DNA of 64,000 nucleotides, taken from NCBI RefSeq assembly GCF_001015195.1, contig NZ_LDES01000024.1, positions 310,001-374,000 on the forward strand. Direction: 5' to 3'. Under the pieces are notes generated by a model that did no database searches, was not told the DNA's origin, and saw only the letters and a list, made by a program, of their open reading frames with translations. Below are positions 6,809 through 14,968 of this stretch, one piece after another. The stretch comes from Sphingomonas sp. Y57. Lineage in GTDB: Bacteria; Pseudomonadota; Alphaproteobacteria; Sphingomonadales; Sphingomonadaceae. The first letter of the stretch is position 1; each line of letters starts with the position of its first letter. Position numbers and translations under genes: made by a program.

Positions 6809-8971
6809 ATGGCCTTGTTCATTTTCTGGCGGGATCGTGCGGCGAAGGGGCGTCCCGCCGAGCAACTCCATCCGCTGCTGCGGGCGGAGGCGCATCTCCT
6901 GCCCGATCATGTGGCGACCGGCCGCCAGCCCGACGCGGCCGGCGGCTGGCACTTCGCCGCCTTCGCGACCCGCACCCATTTCTACGCGCCCGAAGCGCAG
7001 CTCTGGCAACAGGCCGGGCAGGGCGCCTGTGCCATCCACGGCCTGATCTGGCGGAGCGTCGAGGGCCGCCCGGTGCTGCTCGACGCGGCGGCCGTCGCCG
7101 CGCTGCTCGACCGGCCGGGCGCCGAGCTGCCTGCCGACGTCATGGGCGAATATGCCGTCGCGCGCCTCCATCCCGACGGCACGCTCGATGCCTTCTCCGA
7201 CCGCGCCGGGCTGCACCAGCTCTTCCACGGCGCCGGGGGCGAGGCGGTGCTCGCCAACCGCGCCGGGCTGGTCGCGACGCTGCTCGACGACTGGACGGCC
7301 GATCCGGCGGGGCTGCGCTGGCTCGGGGCGATCGGCTACCGGGTCGGCACCGCGACCGCCTATCGCGCGGTCGCCCAGCTCGGGCAGGAGCGGCGGATCG
7401 GGATCGCGCCGGGCGGCTCGGCGATTGCCGCCATGGCCGACCCCGTCATCCGCTTCGACGGTCCGCGCGGCTTTTCGTCGGCGCTCGAACCGCTGCTCGA
7501 TGACGGAATCGCCCAGGCGCAGGCGGCGATCCGGCTGGGCATTCCCGAGGATGGCGCGATCGACCTGCCGATCACCGGCGGCAAGGACAGCCGTGTCGTC
7601 CTCGCTCTTTGCCTTGCCGCCGGGCTGCGCGACCGGCTGCGGCTGTTCACCCGCGGCTATGAGGGCCATCCCGACGTCGTCGCGGGAGCCGGGATCGCCG
7701 CGACGCTCGGCATGCCCCACCGCCGCGAGCCCCCGCACGGCAGCGATGAACCGGCGCATTGGAGCCGCGCGCGCTTCTTCGACAGGCTGATGGCGCAGAC
7801 CTGGCAGAGCGACGGCATGGTCGGCGGCTGGGATCTGATCCTGGGCGAGCGGCCGGGCACGGGCACGCTCATCACCGGCCATATGGGAGAGGTGCTGAAA
7901 GCCTATTCCAAAAAGCCGCTGCCGCCCGGCCCGCTAGATCCCGTAGCGATGGTCCGGCTGCAGGCGCCGTTCGACCCGATGGGGCTGCTGCGGCCCGATG
8001 CCCGCGCCGCGATGGAGGCGCAACTGCGGGAACAGATGGAGGAGGCCCGTGCGGCGGGTGCGGCCGAGGCCGACCTTCCGGACATCTTCTATTATCGCAA
8101 TCGCCTGCCCAACTGGCTGGGGGCGATACGCGCGATCAAGTCGTTCGAGCGCCAGCCCGTCGTCCCGCTGGGCGCGCCCGCGCTGCTTCGCCTGGCCTTC
8201 CGCCTGACCCCCGAGGAACGCAAGCGCGAGCTGCTCCACCATGCGATCGTCCGGCGTTGCGCACCGGAGCTGCTGGCGCCGCCTTTCGCCATGCAGGGCT
8301 GGGATCCGGCACTGGGCGACGACGTGCCCCGCTCGCCGCCGATCGTCCCCGGCGCGGGGGCGCCGCCGACATTCGGCAACTGGCAATTCTCGATCAACCA
8401 CAACGCCGGCATCCGAGCCGCGATCGCCGCCGAAGCGATGGCACGTGACGACCTCAGCTTGTGGGAAACGATCGATCGCGATGCGCTGGTCGATCGGCTT
8501 CGGCATCGCCGGCTGGATTATTTCGACGGCATCGGCATGTTGGGCCTCGTGGTGGCGATGTTCCAGGAGCGTGGGCTGATCCGGCCGGTGCGGCTCGGCT
8601 CTCCGGAGCCGGCGGGGGTTCCGGGGCGCCCCGCGCCCGCCGCGCCGGCACTCGTCGATCCGCCGGCGGTCGAAGGCCATCTCGACGCCGTGCGGCACGT
8701 CGATGGCATGGTGATGTTCGACGGCTGGGCGCATGCGCGCGGCTGGCCGGCGGCGCAGATCGCGATCGAGGCGCGCGCCGGCGGTCGATCTCTGGCGATC
8801 GCGGTCGCGGCGAACGAGCGCCCCGACCTGGTCCCGCACGGCCTGGGCGACGGACGCCACGGCTTCTCCCTTGGCGTGCCGGCCGAGCGACTGGCAGAGG
8901 GCGAGGTCAAAGTAGAGATCGGCCCGTTCGACAGCGGTGCGGTGATCGCACGGACCCTGGTGGCGCGATGA
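6809..8971 (+). CDS. Asparagine-synthetase-like ATP-pyrophosphatase protein with C-terminal accessory domain
   Basis: 720 aa. Start ATG 6809 (MALFIFWRDRAAKG) has TAAGG 8 bases upstream; the open frame further left is non-coding in character. The N-terminal ~200 residues resemble the glutaminase-like part of asparagine synthetases but lack the catalytic Cys2, so ammonia release from glutamine is unlikely. The PP-loop is LPITGGKDSRVVLA (Lys259), a variant of SGGxDS, so AMP activation of a carboxylate is plausible. The last ~85 residues (FDGWAHARGWPAAQ, DGRHGFSLGV) match an accessory domain I know from other alphaproteobacterial glycan proteins. First gene of a tightly coupled cassette; it overlaps the next gene by 4 bases (ATGA). 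It may form an amide on a uronic acid or a lipid/glycan acceptor; this is inference. Confidence 0.72.
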   Translation: MALFIFWRDRAAKGRPAEQLHPLLRAEAHLLPDHVATGRQPDAAGGWHFAAFATRTHFYAPEAQLWQQAGQGACAIHGLIWRSVEGRPVLLDAAAVAALLDRPGAELPADVMGEYAVARLHPDGTLDAFSDRAGLHQLFHGAGGEAVLANRAGLVATLLDDWTADPAGLRWLGAIGYRVGTATAYRAVAQLGQERRIGIAPGGSAIAAMADPVIRFDGPRGFSSALEPLLDDGIAQAQAAIRLGIPEDGAIDLPITGGKDSRVVLALCLAAGLRDRLRLFTRGYEGHPDVVAGAGIAATLGMPHRREPPHGSDEPAHWSRARFFDRLMAQTWQSDGMVGGWDLILGERPGTGTLITGHMGEVLKAYSKKPLPPGPLDPVAMVRLQAPFDPMGLLRPDARAAMEAQLREQMEEARAAGAAEADLPDIFYYRNRLPNWLGAIRAIKSFERQPVVPLGAPALLRLAFRLTPEERKRELLHHAIVRRCAPELLAPPFAMQGWDPALGDDVPRSPPIVPGAGAPPTFGNWQFSINHNAGIRAAIAAEAMARDDLSLWETIDRDALVDRLRHRRLDYFDGIGMLGLVVAMFQERGLIRPVRLGSPEPAGVPGRPAPAAPALVDPPAVEGHLDAVRHVDGMVMFDGWAHARGWPAAQIAIEARAGGRSLAIAVAANERPDLVPHGLGDGRHGFSLGVPAERLAEGEVKVEIGPFDSGAVIARTLVAR

Positions 8972-9711
8972 ACCGGGCGATCCTTGTCATCGGGCAGAGC
9001 CACGTCGCGGCGGTGCGCGCGGCGGCCAAGGTGCGGCGCGAAGCCGACCCCGATCGCCCGCGCACCCGCGTCATCCACACGATCGAGCCGCAATATGCTC
9101 CGGAGATCGAGGGCGATGGCGACGAGGCTCGTTTCACCCCGGCGTTGGCCGATGCGATCCGCGACCAGATCGACCGCCACGCACCGCTCGTCGCGTCGGC
9201 GAGCGGTGGCAACGTCCATAATGGCTTCGCCCTGATCCGCCATCCGCGCTCCTACGACTTTCTGCTGTCGGGGGAGGACGCCCCACCGCTTGATCCCGAG
9301 GCGGAGCCGGTCACGGAAGCGCTGGTGCGGGCTGCGCTTGAGGCGGGGCTGACGCGCGATCGTCTCCGCCTGCGCGAGATCCGGCGAATCGCGGGCGAGG
9401 GGGTGGTCCAGCTCGAATCGCCGCCACCGCTCGCCGATGGCGCGATGATCGCGGCACAGGCTGACGCCTATTTCCGAAACCGCGGCATCGCCGAGCTGGG
9501 TGTTGCGCCTGCCGGGCTGCGCTACAAGATCTGGCGGCTTCATTCGCGCATCGTCGCCGGCTATTGCGCCGATCTCGGGATCCGCTTCCTGCCGGTGCCC
9601 GCCGAGGCACGGGACGCACAGGGCTTCCTTCGGCCCGACTTCGCCGGGGATGCCACCCATGGCAACCAGGCCTATGGTGAGGCGGTGATCCGCGCGTTGG
9701 AGGCCTTGTGA
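8968..9711 (+). CDS. SGNH-type hydrolase/acyltransferase-like protein
   Basis: 247 aa, start ATG 8968 inside the upstream stop (ATGA). The N-terminus AILVIGQSHVAAVRAAA looks like block I of SGNH enzymes with Ser in GQSH, and the C-terminal FAGDATHGNQAYG carries the DxxH pair of block V. Asn in SGGNVHNGF could be block III. SGNH proteins hydrolyse or transfer acyl groups; in polysaccharide clusters they usually add or remove O-acetyl groups. No signal peptide is seen, so it should act in the cytoplasm. Its stop overlaps the GTG start of the GSCFA gene, so the genes are translationally coupled. The catalytic assignment is by motif only. Confidence 0.68.
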   Translation: MNRAILVIGQSHVAAVRAAAKVRREADPDRPRTRVIHTIEPQYAPEIEGDGDEARFTPALADAIRDQIDRHAPLVASASGGNVHNGFALIRHPRSYDFLLSGEDAPPLDPEAEPVTEALVRAALEAGLTRDRLRLREIRRIAGEGVVQLESPPPLADGAMIAAQADAYFRNRGIAELGVAPAGLRYKIWRLHSRIVAGYCADLGIRFLPVPAEARDAQGFLRPDFAGDATHGNQAYGEAVIRALEAL

Positions 9712-10790
9712 GCGACCACCCCTATCGCAGCCTCCCCGACAGCGCTTATTGGCGTCGCGCCGTGGCGGGGCGGGGGCCGGCGATCGATCCGCTCGGCGAT
9801 GGCGGCTTCCTGACGCTGGGGCGGGAGGAGAAGGTCGCCACCGCCGGAAGCTGCTTTGCGCAGCACATCGCCCGTTACCTCAAGCGCAGCGGCTTCGCCT
9901 TTCTTGTCGCCGAAACGGCGCACCCGATCGTTCCCGCGGAGGTGGCCGAACGGCACGGCTATGGAATGTTCAGCGCTCGCTACGGCAATATCTACACGGC
10001 GCGCCAACTCCTCCAGCTGTTCGATCGGGCCTATGGCGCCTTCATCCCCGTCGAGGACGTCTGGGATGCGGCGGAGGACGGGGGCCGGGTGGTCGATCCC
10101 TTCCGGCCGACGATCGAACCGGGTGGCTATGCGAGCGAGGCCGAGCTGCGCGCTGATCGCGCGCATCATCTCGCCAGGGTGCGCGAGATGTTTGAGACGC
10201 TCGACGTCTTCGTCTTCACCCTCGGCCTGACCGAAGGGTGGGAATCGGCGCAGGACGGCGCGGTCTTCCCGGTCTGCCCCGGCGTGTCGGGCGGGCGGTT
10301 CGATCCCGCGTGGCATCGCTTCCGCAATTTCCGCGTCGGGGAGGTGACAGCCGACATGGCTGCCTTCGTTGCCCGGCTGCGCGGGGTCAATCCGGGCGCG
10401 CGGATCATCCTCACCGTTTCGCCGGTGCCGCTGGTCGCGACGGCGAGCGGCAACCATGTGCTGGCGGCAACCACCTATTCGAAATCGGTGCTGCGCGCCG
10501 CCGCGCAGGAAACCGCCGAGGATCATGACGGCGTTTTCTATTTCCCCTCCTATGAGATGATCACCGGTGCCCCAGCCGCCGCCGGCTATTTCGCCGAAGA
10601 CCTGCGCAACGTGACCGAAGAGGGCGTTGCCCATGTCATGTCGGTATTCCTGCGCCACGCTGCTGGCGTCGACCTTCCCGCGCCAGTGGCGGCGCCCGTC
10701 TCCGAGACGCCCGACGCGACGCTCGCGGCCGCACGCGAGTGGGTCCGGGTGATGTGCGACGAGGCGCTGCTCGACCGCGAAGAGGATTGA
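9708..10790 (+). CDS. GSCFA-domain protein (copy 1)
   Basis: 360 aa from GTG 9708, overlapping the upstream stop by 4 bases. The family-defining motif GSCFA is at residues 47-51 (KVATAGSCFAQHIAR). Other conserved blocks are MFSARYGNIYTA, VDPFRPT, VFTLGLTEGW and ILTVSPVPL, ending with TYSKSVLR and YFPSYEM. GSCFA proteins belong to the wider SGNH-like fold and are found in polysaccharide and secondary-metabolite clusters; their reaction is not well described. No signal peptide, so cytoplasmic. A second, clearly related copy is two genes downstream (11659-12702), with a WcbI-like gene between. Confidence 0.88.
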   Translation: MSDHPYRSLPDSAYWRRAVAGRGPAIDPLGDGGFLTLGREEKVATAGSCFAQHIARYLKRSGFAFLVAETAHPIVPAEVAERHGYGMFSARYGNIYTARQLLQLFDRAYGAFIPVEDVWDAAEDGGRVVDPFRPTIEPGGYASEAELRADRAHHLARVREMFETLDVFVFTLGLTEGWESAQDGAVFPVCPGVSGGRFDPAWHRFRNFRVGEVTADMAAFVARLRGVNPGARIILTVSPVPLVATASGNHVLAATTYSKSVLRAAAQETAEDHDGVFYFPSYEMITGAPAAAGYFAEDLRNVTEEGVAHVMSVFLRHAAGVDLPAPVAAPVSETPDATLAAAREWVRVMCDEALLDREED

Positions 10791-10792
10791 AA

Positions 10793-11662
10793 ATGGCGCA
10801 GCCGCGCGAGCGATGGATCGTGCTGTCGAATTGCCAGAGCCTCGGTCTGTCGCGCGCGATCACCGCCGTTGCGCGAACGGTGCAGTGCGATTCCTGCGAC
10901 ATCTGGCAGATGCCGGCCCGGCTGGAGGAGGACCCCGACTATTTCCGGCGTTATGATCTTGCGCTGGTCCTGCCCGAGGTTCGCGCGCGGCCGGCCTTCC
11001 CCGCCGATGCGCTACCCGCGTCGGTCGATCTGCCGTCCTTCATCTTCGGCGGCTATCATCCGGATTGCTGTTATGTGCGCGCGGACGGCAATCTGATCAC
11101 CGAAGGGCTGATCGGCCCTTATCAATCGATGATTGTCCTGGCGGCCTATAAGGAGGGTCTCGGCGTTGGTGACACGGCCCGCCTCTTCACCGACAGCCTG
11201 TATCGCCAGGCGGGATATTATCTGCAGTGGGATGCACAGCGCGACGCACTGGTAGACCAATACGCAGCCTACGGTTTTGATGTCCGTCCACTGTTCCGCT
11301 CCGCATCGCGCGGCAAGGCGATGATGCACACGCCCGACCATCCGACGATCGAGGTGCTCATGGATATTGCGCGGGTCGTCCTTGCCAGCCTCGATCGCCC
11401 GGTTCACGCGGTCGTTCCCCCGCCGACCGACAACCTCGCGGTGACGAGCTGGCCGGTCTATCCCGAGGTCGGCGAACAGCTGGGGGTGGCCGGCGCCTAT
11501 CTGTTCAGGCCGCGCAACGAATATGCGGCGATGGACCTGGAGAATTATGTCGGCAGGGCGCTGGAGGAATTCCGGCCCTGGGACCGCAGCCTGCTACGGG
11601 TCGCGCGCGATGTTCAGCCCCGGCTCCAACTGATCCGCCGACTGATCCAGGAGGGCATGTGA
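10793..11662 (+). CDS. WcbI-like polysaccharide biosynthesis protein
   Basis: 289 aa, ATG 10793 two bases after the previous stop. The N-terminal ERWIVLSNCQSLGLSRAI contains the NCQ motif (residues 13-15) that marks WcbI-type proteins. Burkholderia capsule WcbI binds CoA/acetyl-CoA and is thought to modify capsule, possibly by acetylation. Further features are FIFGGYHPDCCYV, a GPYQSMI stretch, and HTPDHPTIEVLMDIA. No signal peptide or membrane segment. It lies between two GSCFA genes and overlaps the second by 4 bases, so the three products probably act on the same acceptor. The exact reaction is not known. Confidence 0.75.
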   Translation: MAQPRERWIVLSNCQSLGLSRAITAVARTVQCDSCDIWQMPARLEEDPDYFRRYDLALVLPEVRARPAFPADALPASVDLPSFIFGGYHPDCCYVRADGNLITEGLIGPYQSMIVLAAYKEGLGVGDTARLFTDSLYRQAGYYLQWDAQRDALVDQYAAYGFDVRPLFRSASRGKAMMHTPDHPTIEVLMDIARVVLASLDRPVHAVVPPPTDNLAVTSWPVYPEVGEQLGVAGAYLFRPRNEYAAMDLENYVGRALEEFRPWDRSLLRVARDVQPRLQLIRRLIQEGM

Positions 11663-12702
11663 CGACCCCCTATAGCGACCTGCCCGATCATCATTTCTGG
11701 CGCCGCTCGATCGCATCGGCGCCGGTGCATCAGCTCGACCCGGTGGTAAGGACCCGCTTCCGGATCGGGACCGACGACCGGATCGCAACCGCCGGAAGCT
11801 GCTTCGCCCAGCATATTGCTCGACGGCTTCGCTCGCTGGGCGACTATTATCTGGTCGCCGAAGATGGGGCGCATCTGCCTGAAGCCGAACGTGCGGGACG
11901 CCAATATGGTCTTTTCTCGGCGCGCTACGGCAACATCTACACCGCTGCGCAGCTCTGGCAGCTCTGGCGGCAGGCCTATGGCGAATGGACTCCCGCCGAA
12001 GCCGCCTGGCAGGGCCGCGACGGCGGCTGGGTCGATCCCTTCCGCCCGACCGTGGAGACCTTCGCCAGTCCCGAAGCGGTAGCGGCCGACCGGCAGGTCC
12101 ATCTGGCGGCAGTGCGCACGCTGTTCGAGACCTGCGACATCCTGGTTTTCACCCTCGGGCTGACTGAAGGGTGGCATGCGCGGGCGGACGGCGCGGTCTA
12201 TCCTCTTGCCCCCGGCGTCGCGGGAGGATCCTATGATCCCGCTGCACATGCTTTCGTGAATTTCACGGTGGCGGAGGTGGCGGACAGCCTGGGCCGCTTC
12301 CTGGAGGCTGTGAAGGCGCGCAACCCCAAGCTGCGCGTGATCCTCACCGTTTCCCCTGTCCCGCTCGCGGCGACCTTCGAGGATCGCAGCGTGCTGGTGT
12401 CCACCACCTATTCCAAGGCCGTGCTGCGCGTGGCGGCGGAGACGATGTTCCGCCGGTTCGACTGGGTCGACTATTTCCCGTCCTACGAGATCATTGCCGG
12501 TAGCCCCACCGGCGGCCTTTATTATGTAGAGGACGACCGCGAGGTGAGCCCGCTCGGCGTCGCGCATGTCATGCGGCTTTTCCAACGATATTATATCGAG
12601 GGGGAGGCGCCCGCGCCAAGGCGTGAGGCCCTGGCCGGAACCGACCGGACCGGAGCGGACGTGATCTGTGACGAAGCGCTGATCGAGGCGACGCGCTCCT
12701 GA
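11659..12702 (+). CDS. GSCFA-domain protein (copy 2)
   Basis: 347 aa from GTG 11659 (ATGTGA overlap with the upstream stop). GSCFA is at residues 46-50 (RIATAGSCFAQHIARRL). It shares LFSARYGNIYTA, WVDPFRPTVE, VFTLGLTEGWHA, ILTVSPVPLAATF and TYSKAVLRVAAE with copy 1, so the pair looks like an old duplication now quite diverged at both ends. It ends ADVICDEALIEATRS, parallel to VRVMCDEALLDREED of copy 1. Last gene of the cassette; the next gene is convergent only 12 bases away. Two non-identical copies suggest two acceptor positions or a heterodimer, which is inference. Confidence 0.88.
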   Translation: MTTPYSDLPDHHFWRRSIASAPVHQLDPVVRTRFRIGTDDRIATAGSCFAQHIARRLRSLGDYYLVAEDGAHLPEAERAGRQYGLFSARYGNIYTAAQLWQLWRQAYGEWTPAEAAWQGRDGGWVDPFRPTVETFASPEAVAADRQVHLAAVRTLFETCDILVFTLGLTEGWHARADGAVYPLAPGVAGGSYDPAAHAFVNFTVAEVADSLGRFLEAVKARNPKLRVILTVSPVPLAATFEDRSVLVSTTYSKAVLRVAAETMFRRFDWVDYFPSYEIIAGSPTGGLYYVEDDREVSPLGVAHVMRLFQRYYIEGEAPAPRREALAGTDRTGADVICDEALIEATRS

Positions 12703-12714
12703 TCCGGGGGTGAG

Positions 12715-13683
12715 CTATAGTTTGCGCGCGATCAGCGTGTTGCCCGCGGCGAACATGGCGCGAGCGGGCTCGGGCGTCGCCGCCATCACCCTCTGCCAGA
12801 AGGGGCCGCCGGGGGATTCCGCCATCAGATCCCCGACCGACATCGCCTTCAGTTCGCCCCGCAGCGCGTCGTCGCTCAGCGCCTCGATCAGGCCGTTGAG
12901 CTGCCAGTGAAGCGCATGATCGGGAGTCTGGTTGCCCTCGGTCGCCAGCTTCACCCGCTCGAACCCCGCATCGAACAGCCGCGCCAGCCCCTCGCGGGTC
13001 GCGTTGTAATAATGCGACGGATAGCCGTGGACCGGCACCAGGAAGGGATAGTCGATAAACACCATCCCGCCGGGCTTGAGCATTCGCGCAAACTCGGCGG
13101 CGGCGAGCCAGGGCTCCGCCATATGCTCCATCACCGCGAAGCAGCCGATCCCGTCCAGCGAGGCGTCGGCGATCGGGTAGCGGCAGGCCGGTTCGATGAC
13201 CAGGTCGGCACTGACCGAAGGGTAGACCTCCAGATAGAGGCAATTGTCGAACGTCCGCGAGCGGCGGCCGCAGCCGACGTCCAGGTAGAGCCGGTCGGGA
13301 TGGGCGCGCACCGTCTCGATGAAATCGCCCAGGCCCGGATTGGCGGATTCCCCGTCATAGTCGCCGAGATCATGCGCGGCGGCGCCATAGCCGACCGGGA
13401 AGCTGTCCGCCGCGCCGAGGAAGCGGAACTCGCCGCCCGCGCCGCGGGTCGCGTCCAGTAGCGGCGCGAACCGGGCATATTTGGCTGCGGCGCGCGTGCC
13501 CGCCAGGCCGGCGGCCGCGCGGGTGAGTTGCTTGCGGCCCTCCTTGCGGCCGTGCCGTTCGAAATGTTTCCAGGCGTCGCCGCCCGCCGCGACATGGCGC
13601 GCGACATCGGGGTTGGCGGCCAGGTAGAGCTGTTCGACGAAATTCTCGTCGGTGGCCGGCTCGAAACGCGAGGGGTCCTGCAT
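12715..13683 (-). CDS. Class I SAM-dependent methyltransferase with N-terminal NPDV-type module
   Basis: 322 aa. The N-terminal ~55 residues contain LYLAANPDVARHVAAGG followed by HFERHGRKEGR, a small module that recurs in several other proteins of this locus. The catalytic domain follows: LYLDVGCGRRSRTFDN (motif I), LVIEPACRYPIADASLDGI (motif II/III), AVMEHMAEPW and MLKPGGMVFIDYPF (post motif), a methyltransferase type 11 layout. It probably methylates a sugar or a glycan end. Expressed alone on the minus strand, convergent with the cassette on its left. Start ATG 13683 has AGG five bases upstream. Acceptor unknown. Confidence 0.82.
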   Translation of the reverse strand: MQDPSRFEPATDENFVEQLYLAANPDVARHVAAGGDAWKHFERHGRKEGRKQLTRAAAGLAGTRAAAKYARFAPLLDATRGAGGEFRFLGAADSFPVGYGAAAHDLGDYDGESANPGLGDFIETVRAHPDRLYLDVGCGRRSRTFDNCLYLEVYPSVSADLVIEPACRYPIADASLDGIGCFAVMEHMAEPWLAAAEFARMLKPGGMVFIDYPFLVPVHGYPSHYYNATREGLARLFDAGFERVKLATEGNQTPDHALHWQLNGLIEALSDDALRGELKAMSVGDLMAESPGGPFWQRVMAATPEPARAMFAAGNTLIARKL

Positions 13684-13783
13684 CGTGCCTGACTATCGCC
13701 ATAAGCGGTGCAGGGCCAGTGAAGAGCGGCTGTCCTTTTCACGATCAAGTCGCTAACCGTTCGCGCGACCGAAGGAGACGAGA

Positions 13784-14968
13784 TTGGGGCGGCCCGACAC
13801 CCGACAAGCGCGCGTTGCGATCCTCGTGCTGGGCATGCACCGGAGCGGGACCTCCGCGCTTACCCGGCTGGTCGGGCATCTCGGCGCGGCGCTGCCCGCC
13901 GATGCGATCGAGGCCCATGCCGACAACGCCCGCGGCTATTGGGAGTCGGCCGCGATCGTGAAGGCCGGCGACCAGCTCCTGCGCGTGGCGCGATCGAGCT
14001 GGTTCGATCCGCGTCCGCTCGATCTCACCCGGCTCGAACCTTCGGCGCTCCGGTCTCGCAAGGACCGTCTGTGGGAGGCCGTCGCCGCGGCCTTCGGCGA
14101 CGCTCCTCTGATCGCCATCAAGGATCCGCGCCAGTGCCGCTTCGTGCCGACCGTCGTCGAGACGCTGGCCGAGCATGGCGTCGCGAGCCGCGCGGTGCTG
14201 ATGCTGCGCGACCCCGACGCGATCGCACGCTCTGTCGCGAAGCGAGACGGCACCACCCATGCCTATGCCCAGCTTCTCTGGCTGCGGCACATGATCGACG
14301 CCGAACGCGCGACACGCGGGCTTCGGCGCGCGGTCGTCGACTATGACGCGATGCTGGCCGACTGGCGCGCCGCCGCCGCACGGCTGCTGCCGCTGACGGG
14401 CGGGGCGATGCCCGAGGGGGAGACCGCGCGGGCGATCGACGCCTTCCTCGATCCGTCGCTGCGTCACCATGCCGGGGTCGCGACGTCGGCGGTCGGGGCG
14501 CCGTTGGGATCGATCGTCGCCGCCGTGCGCGAGGGGATGGCGGCGCTCGCGCTCCGCGACGACGCAGCGGCGCGGGCGGCTCTCGACGAGGCCTATGCCG
14601 GGCTGGACGCGGTGCCCTGGCTCGCCGAAGACATCATCCATGACGAGCTGCGCCACCGCCGCACCGGCGAAGTCGACGCCGCGCCGGCGCCCGCCGCGCC
14701 GCTCCCGGCGGTCGAGGTCCCGCGCCCGTCGATGCCGACGCCGACCCCCGAGCGGGCCGAGGCCGTAGCGATGATCCGCGACAGCGGGCTGTTCGACGAG
14801 GCCTGGTATCGTGCCACCTATCCTGACGCGGTCGACAGCGGGCTCGATCCGATCGAGCATTATCTGACGATCGGCGCGCCCAAGGGATATAATCCCAACC
14901 CGTTGTTCGACACGGGCTTCTACGCGCGGCAGATGGCGCGCCGCATCGCGGCGGAGGGCGGCCGGTGA
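13784..14968 (+). CDS. Sulfotransferase-family protein with C-terminal NPD-type module
   Basis: 394 aa from TTG 13784, supported by GAAGGAG seven bases upstream. The PAPS 5'-phosphosulfate loop is LVLGMHRSGTSALTRL (residues 15-30) and the 3'-phosphate site is VLMLRDPDAIARSVAKRDG. IKDPRQCRFVP lies between them. After ~290 residues there is a Pro/Ala-rich linker, then LFDEAWYRATYPDAVDSG...HYLTIGAPKGYNPNP, the same kind of module as in the neighbouring methyltransferase but placed C-terminally. It overlaps the next gene by 4 bases (GTGA). Likely role: sulfation of a cell-surface glycan in the cytoplasm. A PAPS-independent, kinase-like role cannot be fully excluded. Confidence 0.8.
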   Translation: MGRPDTRQARVAILVLGMHRSGTSALTRLVGHLGAALPADAIEAHADNARGYWESAAIVKAGDQLLRVARSSWFDPRPLDLTRLEPSALRSRKDRLWEAVAAAFGDAPLIAIKDPRQCRFVPTVVETLAEHGVASRAVLMLRDPDAIARSVAKRDGTTHAYAQLLWLRHMIDAERATRGLRRAVVDYDAMLADWRAAAARLLPLTGGAMPEGETARAIDAFLDPSLRHHAGVATSAVGAPLGSIVAAVREGMAALALRDDAAARAALDEAYAGLDAVPWLAEDIIHDELRHRRTGEVDAAPAPAAPLPAVEVPRPSMPTPTPERAEAVAMIRDSGLFDEAWYRATYPDAVDSGLDPIEHYLTIGAPKGYNPNPLFDTGFYARQMARRIAAEGGR

